Shown here: positions 1 to 6,337 of the stretch, in pieces
Position numbering within the stretch: the stretch's first letter is position 1
How the letters are laid out: each line of letters starts with the position of its first letter
Source of the DNA: Olleya aquimaris
GTDB taxonomy: Bacteria > Bacteroidota > Bacteroidia > Flavobacteriales > Flavobacteriaceae
NCBI RefSeq assembly: GCF_003259525.1
Contig: NZ_QLLO01000002.1
Span: 62,001-126,000, forward strand
Direction: 5' to 3'
DNA length: 64,000 nt
Program-made: the position numbers and the translations under genes
Notes under the pieces: generated by a model
Told to the model about the DNA's origin: nothing
What the model saw: the letters and a program-made list of their open reading frames with translations, nothing else
The model's database searches: none

Positions 1-79
1 GGGTGGTTAGGTTTAACCAATCTGTAGGTAAGTTTTGTAATACGTTTTTTATATAATCTAGCATAGAATGTTGTTGCAT
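1..79 (-). CDS. hypothetical protein, N-terminal part (runs off the left edge)
   Basis: Open frame on the minus strand that starts at an ATG (79-77) and leaves the window after 26 codons. The readable start is MQQHSMLDYIKNVLQNLPTD. An in-frame TAG lies nine bases upstream, so this is the first possible ATG in the frame, and an AGGA-like stretch precedes it. I do not recognise the family. It follows the small membrane protein gene on the same strand by about 55 bases and may be co-transcribed with it. Only the opening is visible, so whether it is a real gene depends on the sequence to the left. Confidence 0.4.
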   Translation of the reverse strand, partial: MQQHSMLDYIKNVLQNLPTDWLNLTT

Positions 80-134
80 GATGTAGTCCTAAAATTAGGC
101 TTGCAATTTACGATTTTTAGCTCGATTTTGGGCT

Positions 135-290
135 CTATAATTTAGATAAATACGCCATTAATAACATGGCTGCACCAATAACTATGGTAATTAATCCAAA
201 GGGTCTAAACACAAAAAGTCCAATAATACCAACTACTATAATGGCACCAGATATAATCATAAAGGCAGTGTCTCTTTTTTTATTTATCAT
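135..290 (-). CDS. small hydrophobic membrane protein (51 aa)
   Basis: Short open frame from ATG at 290 to TAG at 135. The product begins MINKKRDTAF, a short polar and basic N-terminus. It is followed by two hydrophobic stretches rich in Ile, Val, Leu, Gly and Ala (about residues 11-28 and 33-48), separated by a short R-P-F-G turn. This fits a two-pass inner-membrane miniprotein with both ends inside. No family is recognised and no catalytic residues are evident. The frame is supported by its strongly biased membrane-protein composition in an otherwise empty 380-base stretch, but it is too short to be sure. Confidence 0.55.
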   Translation of the reverse strand: MINKKRDTAFMIISGAIIVVGIIGLFVFRPFGLITIVIGAAMLLMAYLSKL

Positions 291-321
291 AATTATTGTT
301 TTTTAATAAAGTTGAATAAGA

Positions 322-365
322 AAATCAAAGTTTCTAATATCTAACAATACCAGAAACTTTGATTT
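322..365. terminator. 14-bp inverted repeat downstream of the M3 peptidase gene
   Basis: Perfect 14-base arms at 322-335 and 352-365 with a 16-base loop. The minus-strand peptidase gene stops at 382, so the hairpin would form just after its stop codon. There is no clean T-run on the minus side, whereas the plus side is followed by TTTGTATTTT. It may be a weak terminator or an RNA 3'-end stabiliser. Confidence 0.45.
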
Positions 366-381
366 GTATTTTATACTTGAT

Positions 382-2526
382 TTATTCCTCAGTCGTCACC
401 GGAAACCCTCTATCACGCATTAAGGCTTCTATTTTGGCATCTCGACCTCTAAATTTTCTGTAGGCTTCTGCTGGATCCATACTATTGCGTGGTGCAAATA
501 AATATTGCACTAATCTATCTGCTACTTCTTTATCATAAAAACCACCTGGTGCTTCTTTAAAGGCTTCAGATGCATCACTAGTAAGGACGTCTGCCCACAT
601 ATAACCATAATATGCTGTTGCGTATCCTTCACCAGAAAAGACATGTCCAAAATGTGGTGTTCTGTGACGCATTGGTAATTCTTTAGGCATATTTAATTCT
701 GCTAACGTTTCACGTTCAAATTTATCAATGTCTATATTGGTTGGATCTGCTAGGTGTAATTTCATATCCATTAATGCAGATGCTAAATACTCAGTCGTTC
801 CAAACCCTTGGTTAAAGGTTGATGCTTTTTTGATTTTTGCTACTAAACTTGCTGGAATTGGCTCGCCTGTTTTATAGTGTACTAAAAATTGGTTAATCAC
901 CTCGTCTGTAGATAACCAACGCTCTAATAACTGACTCTGGAACTCGGTATAATCTCTAACACCACCATTTAGGGTTGGGTATTTAACGTTAGAAGAGAAG
1001 AAGTGTAACGCATGTCCAAACTCATGAAAAAACGTTTCGGCATCATCCCAAGACACCAAAACAGCTTCTCCTGGAGCTGCTTTTACAAAGTTAGAATTAT
1101 TGGATGCTAATACAGTTTTTGGTCCATCAAACGTCGTGTGACTTCTGTAAGTTGTTGCCCAAGCACCAGAACGTTTTCCTTTACGTGCAAATGGGTCTAA
1201 ATACCATAAACCAATAAACTTATCGGTGTCTTTATCTGCAACTTCCCAAACCTTTACATCCTCATGGAATACTGGTACTTTACCTTCTTCAACAGGAGTG
1301 AATTTATAATTAAATAAACGTCCAGCAGTATAAAATAAAGCTTGGGTAAGTTTGTCTAATTGTAAGTATTGCTTGACTTCGTCACTGTCTAAATCATATT
1401 TTTTCTGGCGCACTTTTTCAGCATAAAAACGGTAATCCCAAGGTGCAATTTCTATGTTGTCTCCTGCTGCATCTGCAACTGCTTGCATATCTGCCACTTC
1501 TTCTTTGACTCTAGCTATTGCTGCTGGCCAAACTGCTTCCATTAAATTCATAGCGTTTTCTGGTGTTTTGGCCATACGATCTTGTAAACGCCATTCCGCA
1601 TAGTTTTTATAGCCTAAAAGCTCAACACGCTCTCTACGTAATTTTAGGATATCTGCAATTAGTTGGTTGTTATCGTACTCGTCACCATTATCTCCTCTAG
1701 AGTAGTAATTAGTCCATACTTGTTTACGTAACTCACGATTTGTAGAATACGTTAAAAATGGATCCATAGACGATCGTGTGTTGGTTATAGCATACATTCC
1801 TTCCTTACCATTATCGGTTGCTATTTTAGCTGCCGATTTGATAAAACCTTCACTTAAACCATCCAATTGGTCTTTGGTCAAATAAGTGATGTAGTTTTCT
1901 TCGTCGTGTAATACGTTGTCACTAAATTTGTTGTACAACGTGGAAAGCTCTTTGTTGATTTCGGCATAGCGTTTCTTTTTAGTGTCGTCCAATTCGGCAC
2001 CATTCATTTCAAAACGCTTATAAATTAGCTCTACTACACGTTGCTGGTCTGCAGGAAGTGGATTGTTTTGAGAGGCTTCATAAACAGATTTAATACGTTT
2101 AAATAGTTTCTCGTTTTGATTAATTTTTGAGGAGTATTCCGATAGTTTTGGTGCTAATTTACCTTGTACTTCTCTAAATTCTGGACTACTCACGTTACTA
2201 CTAAAAATTCCGTAGTAAGTAAAAACATTGTCTAAACCTTTTCCTGCACGCTCCATAGCTTCTATGGTGTTTTCAAAAGTTGGTGCTTCGGTATTATTTG
2301 CAATTGCTTCAATGTCTTTTAACCCTTGTTCCATACCTTCTAAAACAGCAGGTTCTATTAAATCTACAGACATTTTATCAAAAGCAGGTACACCACCATA
2401 AGGTCCAGTGTAGTCTTGAAGTAGCACGTTGTCACTCATAGTTTTATTAGTTTCGGTTTCGTTTTTACAACTTGTTGTTAAAAGCATAGCGCAAATAACA
2501 GTGGATAGTATTGTGTTTGTTTTCAT
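382..2526 (-). CDS. M3 family zinc metallopeptidase (oligopeptidase / dipeptidyl carboxypeptidase type), lipoprotein
   Basis: Product of 714 residues, the usual size for bacterial Dcp/oligopeptidase A relatives. The zinc site HEFGHALHFF sits near residue 500, giving the HExxH signature of peptidase family M3. The C-terminal part keeps the conserved stretch around GYATAYYGYMWADVL. The N-terminus has a lipoprotein signal, a hydrophobic run ending LLTTSC, so Cys20 would be lipidated and the enzyme would act in the periplasm or at the cell surface, degrading short peptides. It is a single gene on the minus strand, 45 bases downstream of the cyclophilin gene, and may be co-transcribed with it. Whether it removes dipeptides (Dcp) or cuts internally (OpdA) cannot be told from the motif. 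Confidence 0.93.
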   Translation of the reverse strand: MKTNTILSTVICAMLLTTSCKNETETNKTMSDNVLLQDYTGPYGGVPAFDKMSVDLIEPAVLEGMEQGLKDIEAIANNTEAPTFENTIEAMERAGKGLDNVFTYYGIFSSNVSSPEFREVQGKLAPKLSEYSSKINQNEKLFKRIKSVYEASQNNPLPADQQRVVELIYKRFEMNGAELDDTKKKRYAEINKELSTLYNKFSDNVLHDEENYITYLTKDQLDGLSEGFIKSAAKIATDNGKEGMYAITNTRSSMDPFLTYSTNRELRKQVWTNYYSRGDNGDEYDNNQLIADILKLRRERVELLGYKNYAEWRLQDRMAKTPENAMNLMEAVWPAAIARVKEEVADMQAVADAAGDNIEIAPWDYRFYAEKVRQKKYDLDSDEVKQYLQLDKLTQALFYTAGRLFNYKFTPVEEGKVPVFHEDVKVWEVADKDTDKFIGLWYLDPFARKGKRSGAWATTYRSHTTFDGPKTVLASNNSNFVKAAPGEAVLVSWDDAETFFHEFGHALHFFSSNVKYPTLNGGVRDYTEFQSQLLERWLSTDEVINQFLVHYKTGEPIPASLVAKIKKASTFNQGFGTTEYLASALMDMKLHLADPTNIDIDKFERETLAELNMPKELPMRHRTPHFGHVFSGEGYATAYYGYMWADVLTSDASEAFKEAPGGFYDKEVADRLVQYLFAPRNSMDPAEAYRKFRGRDAKIEALMRDRGFPVTTEE

Positions 2527-2571
2527 GATTATGGTTAAAATTTAAGCTTAAAAATAAGGAAAAGGGTTAAG

Positions 2572-3258
2572 TTAATCTATGATTTCAACTTTTTTAATAT
2601 AGATATTTCTTAATGGCCATTCTGCTTCGTCTACATCTACTGCATTTATTTTATCTACCACGTTCATACCTCTTATAACTTCTCCAAAAATGGTATAATC
2701 TCCATCTAAATGAAACGCGTTTTGTTGGGTAATAAAAAACTCGTAAGGCGATGCCAATTTGTGCGGATTTTCAATCTCGCTACTAGGCATAGAGATCACA
2801 CCTCTTTTATGGGTATAACCACGTTTAGTATCTGTTGGTAACAAATATTTACCAATGCGTCCACGTTTTGCAGCCACTTTGATATTATCTGTGTTTCCGC
2901 CTTGAATGATAAAATTTTTAACCACACGATGAAACTGTGTATTATCAAAAGCGCCTTGTTTGGTTAAAAAAATAAAATTAGCACGGTGAAATTTAGTTTT
3001 GTCATACAATAAGAGGTCTATCTCTCCTTTTGTAGTTGTTATACGGACTTTGTTTTCTTTGTTTTCTTTTTCGTATTCCAAAAAAAAGTCCATAGCGTTT
3101 TCCTCTGTTAGATAAGGGAATTCGCGTTTAGGAGTTGTGTCCTTTTCTATGGTTTTTACCTCTGTTTTGGGTGTGGTTGGTGGTGTTTTAGGTTTGGATT
3201 GTTTATCTTCACAATTAAAAAGTAAAAACGTACAACCAATCAATAACAATAAGCGCAT
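2572..3258 (-). CDS. cyclophilin-type peptidyl-prolyl isomerase, lipoprotein
   Basis: A 228-residue protein with a short lipoprotein signal (hydrophobic run ending LLFNC), a Lys/Pro/Thr-rich linker to about residue 50, and a cyclophilin domain to the end. Cyclophilin core motifs are FHRVVKNFIIQGG, the GVISMPSSE segment and FFITQQNAFHLDGDYTIFGEV. It should catalyse cis-trans isomerisation at proline in exported proteins. A longer start at 3288 would add ten residues and overlap the divergent NUDIX gene. I prefer the ATG at 3258 because a TATTTTTG box (minus strand, 3304-3297) would start transcription near 3290. This start leaves only seven bases to the divergent gene. Confidence 0.88.
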   Translation of the reverse strand: MRLLLLIGCTFLLFNCEDKQSKPKTPPTTPKTEVKTIEKDTTPKREFPYLTEENAMDFFLEYEKENKENKVRITTTKGEIDLLLYDKTKFHRANFIFLTKQGAFDNTQFHRVVKNFIIQGGNTDNIKVAAKRGRIGKYLLPTDTKRGYTHKRGVISMPSSEIENPHKLASPYEFFITQQNAFHLDGDYTIFGEVIRGMNVVDKINAVDVDEAEWPLRNIYIKKVEIID

Positions 3259-3265
3259 TTTTAAA

Positions 3266-3907
3266 ATGAATTTTGATGAATTTATCATAGCGTTACCAAA
3301 AATAAAAAATATCCCTTTGCCAGCCGAAGCTTCTCAGTTTAAAATGTCGCCACCATACCGAGAAAAACTGATTAAGTTACAAGCAGAGAAAATAAAAAAC
3401 GCTAAGCAAAGTGCTGTGTTAGCCTTATTTTATCCAGATTTAGAGGCACAAACAAAGCTTATTTTAATTTTACGTAAAACGTATAAAGGGGTACACTCTG
3501 CACAAGTAGGTTTTCCTGGAGGGAAAGTAGAAGAGGAAGATAAAAACTTAATGCATACTGCATTACGCGAAACGCATGAAGAAGTTGGTGTGCATCCCAA
3601 GTTAGTTACTGTGTATAAAGAAATGACGCAAGTGTATATTCCGCCAAGTAATTACTACGTACAACCTTATATTGGTGTCACCAATCAAACACCAATTTTT
3701 ACTAAGCAAGATGAAGAAGTAGAAGATTTATTAGAAGTATATTTATCCGATTTATTAAACGAAAATAATATAACCAACAAAATAGTAAAAACCAGTTATG
3801 ATGTTGAGGTTGAGGTGCCTGCATTTCAATTAAACAATCATTTAGTTTGGGGAGCAACAGCTATGATGCTAAACGAAGTCAAAGACTTGTTAAAAGCCAC
3901 CCTTTAA
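3266..3907 (+). CDS. NUDIX hydrolase, CoA-pyrophosphatase type
   Basis: A 213-residue protein starting MNFDEFIIALPKIK. The Nudix box reads FPGGKVEEEDKN then TALRETHEEVGV, with the TALRE-x-HEE-x-G core and the upstream AQVGFPGG typical of the NudL/CoA-diphosphatase branch (UPF0035 signature). Such enzymes split CoA or its derivatives into 4'-phosphopantetheine and 3',5'-ADP. The ATG at 3266 is chosen although the frame stays open upstream, because the upstream part lies antisense to the cyclophilin gene and resembles nothing. It is followed after 46 bases by an acyltransferase on the same strand. The substrate is inferred from the family. Confidence 0.88.
   Translation: MNFDEFIIALPKIKNIPLPAEASQFKMSPPYREKLIKLQAEKIKNAKQSAVLALFYPDLEAQTKLILILRKTYKGVHSAQVGFPGGKVEEEDKNLMHTALRETHEEVGVHPKLVTVYKEMTQVYIPPSNYYVQPYIGVTNQTPIFTKQDEEVEDLLEVYLSDLLNENNITNKIVKTSYDVEVEVPAFQLNNHLVWGATAMMLNEVKDLLKATL
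3297..3304 (-). promoter_or_regulatory. candidate -7 box (TATTTTTG) for the cyclophilin gene
   Basis: Minus-strand TATTTTTG matches the Bacteroidota -7 consensus TAnnTTTG. It lies inside the 5' coding part of the divergent NUDIX gene, about 40 bases before the chosen cyclophilin start. No convincing -33 TTG was seen, so support comes from position and sequence only. Confidence 0.35.
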
Positions 3908-3953
3908 CCTTAAGGTTTTTCTATATTTGCATTTACTAAATTTTAAACTAACT

Positions 3954-4757
3954 ATGGGTTTATTTAAAAAAAATCCCTTTGGACATATCCTTTTTATTAA
4001 AAAGTGGTTAATTAGAATCTTAGGATTATTAACACACAGACGTTACAGAGGATTTAACGAGCTGCAAATTGAAGGGTCAGAAATTATAAGACAATTACCA
4101 GATACTAACGTGTTATTTATTTCTAATCATCAAACGTATTTTGCAGACGTAATAGCAATGTTTCATGTGTTTAATGCTGCGTTAAGTAACCGACAAGATT
4201 CTATAAAAAACGTTGGGTACTTATGGAATCCTAAATTAAATTTCTATTACGTAGCTGCTAAAGAAACGATGAAGTCTGGACTAATCCCTAAAATCTTTGC
4301 GTATACAGGTTCTATTAGTATCGAGCGTACATGGAGAAGTCAAGGTAAAGATGTAAAACGTCAAGTAAAAATGAGCGATATTTCTGCCATCAAAAAAGCG
4401 TTAGATGATGGTTGGGTAGTGACGTTTCCGCAAGGTACAACCACACCTTTTAAGCCTATCCGCAAAGGTACAGCGCATATTATCAAACAATACAAACCAG
4501 TTGTTGTCCCAATTGTAATTGATGGATTTAGACGTAGTTTTGATAAAAAAGGATTGCGTATTAAAAAGAAAAACGTGTATCAGTCTTTTGAAATTAAAGA
4601 ACCTCTACAAATCGATTACGAAAACGAAAGTATTGCAAGTATTGTTGAAAAAATAGAATATGCTATCGAGCAGCATCCTTCGTTTTTAAAAGTGATTCCG
4701 CAAGAAGAATTGTTAGCCCAAGAAGAGCTGAATAAACAACGTGAGTTTTTAAGTTGA
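3954..4757 (+). CDS. 1-acyl-glycerol-3-phosphate acyltransferase-like protein (PlsC/LPLAT family)
   Basis: Product of 267 residues from the ATG at 3954 (MGLFKKNPFG). The acyltransferase HX4D motif is present as NHQTYFAD. A block-III-like FPQGTTTP follows, with Gln in place of the usual Glu in the EGT motif. A hydrophobic and basic N-terminus suggests membrane association. Enzymes of this family transfer acyl chains to lysophosphatidic acid or related lipids. The FPQGT variant makes the exact acceptor uncertain, and an ornithine-lipid or other acyltransferase role is possible. The gene follows the NUDIX hydrolase and probably shares its transcript. The next gene is convergent. Confidence 0.82.
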   Translation: MGLFKKNPFGHILFIKKWLIRILGLLTHRRYRGFNELQIEGSEIIRQLPDTNVLFISNHQTYFADVIAMFHVFNAALSNRQDSIKNVGYLWNPKLNFYYVAAKETMKSGLIPKIFAYTGSISIERTWRSQGKDVKRQVKMSDISAIKKALDDGWVVTFPQGTTTPFKPIRKGTAHIIKQYKPVVVPIVIDGFRRSFDKKGLRIKKKNVYQSFEIKEPLQIDYENESIASIVEKIEYAIEQHPSFLKVIPQEELLAQEELNKQREFLS

Positions 4758-4761
4758 TTTT

Positions 4762-4857
4762 AGTGAAAAAAAGGAAAAGGGAATAGTGAAAAGTTAATAG
4801 TGAAAAGTTAATAGAGAAAAGTGAAAAGTGAAAAGGGAAAAGTGTAAAGTGAAAAGA
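4762..4857 (+). repeat. GTGAAAAG-type short tandem repeat tract
   Basis: Purine-rich stretch between two convergent genes, built from imperfect copies of GTGAAAAG, some with TTAATAG inserted between them. The same heptamer, in a cleaner form, recurs at 28097-28124. It creates a long open minus-strand frame whose product is a Phe/Ser/Leu/His low-complexity string, which I do not regard as a gene. Confidence 0.7.
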
Positions 4858-4921
4858 ATTATTAAATAGATAAATCAAAAAACCACTTTAATACTAAAAA
4901 TTTAAATTTACTAACTACTAA

Positions 4922-5554
4922 CTAGACTTCAATCTTTTTTAACTCGTTATAATTTCTGTTTAAACGTCTAAGAAGTATACCATAAATTAGTCTGTAAAAT
5001 AACCAGATTACAACAACAAATATAATTGTGGCTAATACATAAACACCAACCATAACCATGTATTGCGAGCTACTAAAATGATCTATTTTTGCAGCTAATT
5101 CTGGGTCGTTTTTACTAGTGTAGAAAAACGCAAAAACCATACTACCTGCAGCCATTACTAAATTATAAAGCACATAATATTTTATGACTTTTCTAGTGTT
5201 AATAATGTTTTTCATGAGGCGTCTAGCATTATCAGTAACAGAAATAGACTTATACGATTTGTATAATAAATAAACAAATAATAGTATAATAGCATAAGAT
5301 ATAACACTTAATACTATAAAGGTGTTACTAGTATACATAGCTTCATGCTTAGCTCTGTATGTATCAGACATAACAAACGGTAAGGTGTTTACCAATATCC
5401 AAAATACCAACTCGGCAATACTAATATAAAATAGCGTCTTAACAATAGACGACGATTTTTTTAATAGCATAGGGTATAATTGACTAGCCGATTTTTTCTC
5501 AAACTTATCGTCACTCTTGCCCCAATCTTTCTTTAATAATTCTAATTCATCCAT
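4922..5554 (-). CDS. four-pass membrane protein, probable partner of the upstream ECF sigma factor
   Basis: A 210-residue protein starting MDELELLKKDW. It has a polar N-terminal region of about 35 residues and four hydrophobic segments (about 38-58, 80-100, 125-145, 165-190). It ends in a basic cytoplasmic tail. The start lies three bases after the stop of the ECF sigma factor gene, so the two are surely co-translated. A soluble N-terminus followed by membrane helices and this position suggest an anti-sigma role, but no zinc-binding HxxxCxxC anti-sigma motif is visible. Function is inferred from context. Confidence 0.75.
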   Translation of the reverse strand: MDELELLKKDWGKSDDKFEKKSASQLYPMLLKKSSSIVKTLFYISIAELVFWILVNTLPFVMSDTYRAKHEAMYTSNTFIVLSVISYAIILLFVYLLYKSYKSISVTDNARRLMKNIINTRKVIKYYVLYNLVMAAGSMVFAFFYTSKNDPELAAKIDHFSSSQYMVMVGVYVLATIIFVVVIWLFYRLIYGILLRRLNRNYNELKKIEV

Positions 5555-5557
5555 AGG

Positions 5558-6052
5558 TTACGGATTTAAAATGGTTTTTAACTTGGTTTTCACTCTGTTC
5601 ATCTTCACTCTGGCATTCACTTCTGTAATACCCATTGTTTCACTAATTTCTTTATAATTTTTATCTTCTAGATATAAAAAGATTAACGCTTTTTCAATAT
5701 CATTTAATTGGTGTACAGCGTTATATAATAGCTTTAATTGTTCTTCTTCTGTGCTGTCATACTCTTCAGCACTAATTTTAAATTGTACAGTATCAAACTG
5801 CTGTGTGTTAATAGTGCGTTTAGACTTTCTGTACAGCGTAATTGCGGTATTTAATCCCACACGATACATCCACGTACTAAACTTACTATCACCTCTAAAT
5901 TTCGGGAATGCTTTCCATAACTGGATGGTTATTTCCTGAAACAAATCATTGTGCGCATCATAGTTATTGGTATAAAGCCTACAAACTTTATGCACAATAT
6001 TCTGGTGCTGCTCCAGCAATTCAACAAAATTCTGTTCTAGTGGTTTACTCAA
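5558..6052 (-). CDS. ECF-type RNA polymerase sigma factor
   Basis: A 164-residue sigma-70-family protein. Region 2 covers about residues 10-80, with the -10-recognition helix around DLFQEITIQLWKAFPKF and STWMYRVGLNTA. Region 4 is at about 105-160, with a helix-turn-helix YKEISETMGITEVNARVKMNR. It has the size and architecture of extracytoplasmic-function sigma factors. The gene heads a two-gene unit with a membrane protein. A TACTTTTG box (6112-6105, minus) upstream fits a housekeeping promoter. The signal and regulon are unknown. Confidence 0.9.
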   Translation of the reverse strand: MSKPLEQNFVELLEQHQNIVHKVCRLYTNNYDAHNDLFQEITIQLWKAFPKFRGDSKFSTWMYRVGLNTAITLYRKSKRTINTQQFDTVQFKISAEEYDSTEEEQLKLLYNAVHQLNDIEKALIFLYLEDKNYKEISETMGITEVNARVKMNRVKTKLKTILNP

Positions 6053-6104
6053 TGGTTATATGGTTAATTCAACTATAAGTAGTCAAAATTAATAAGACGT
6101 TACA

Positions 6105-6112
6105 CAAAAGTA
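6105..6112 (-). promoter_or_regulatory. candidate -7 box (TACTTTTG) for the sigma factor gene
   Basis: Minus-strand TACTTTTG is a full match to TAnnTTTG, 52 bases before the sigma factor ATG. I see no TTG at the expected -33 distance. The foldback element at 6126-6214 begins right behind it. Confidence 0.35.
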
Positions 6113-6125
6113 AAATTATTTTCTT

Positions 6126-6214
6126 GGGCGTTACCACAAGGGTCGCGCTATCCGTTACTAGTTTTGGCTCGAAGCGTCCGCTCGCCAAAAGCTAACCACT
6201 ACTATCGCTAACGC
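6126..6214. repeat. foldback intergenic element (GGGCGTTACC...CGCTAACGC)
   Basis: About 89 bases, locally GC-rich in AT-rich surroundings. Outer arms GCGTTA (6128-6133) and TAACGC (6209-6214) are complementary. Inner arms TAGTTTTGGC (6159-6168) and GCCAAAAGCTA (6184-6194) pair with one bulge, and AGCG/CGCT forms the tip. From general knowledge, elements beginning GGGCGTTACC and ending TAACGC are scattered in many Bacteroidota genomes. It sits between a divergent sigma factor gene and a TonB-dependent receptor gene. Confidence 0.65.
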
Positions 6215-6337
6215 AAATGCAAATTTTTTTGAAGTGCAATTCATCATTTAAAATCAACAATTGGGTAGATATTAATTCTAAATTATTGATTGGTCATTCA
6301 TCTTTGTACCATCAAACAATCAAAAAACCAACAACAA

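Noticed and set aside
3137..3265. Upstream extension of the NUDIX frame
   Set aside because: The extra 43 residues are antisense to the cyclophilin signal region and have no NUDIX relation. The ATG at 3266 gives a normal N-terminus.
4663..4878. 71-codon minus-strand frame over the GTGAAAA repeat tract
   Set aside because: The product is a low-complexity Phe/Ser/Leu/His string made by the repeat and overlaps the end of the acyltransferase gene. It is a by-product of the repeat.
6126..6214. Integron attC site
   Set aside because: The foldback resembles attC superficially, but the core sites do not fit RYYYAAC/GTTRRRY, there is no cassette array and no integrase gene.
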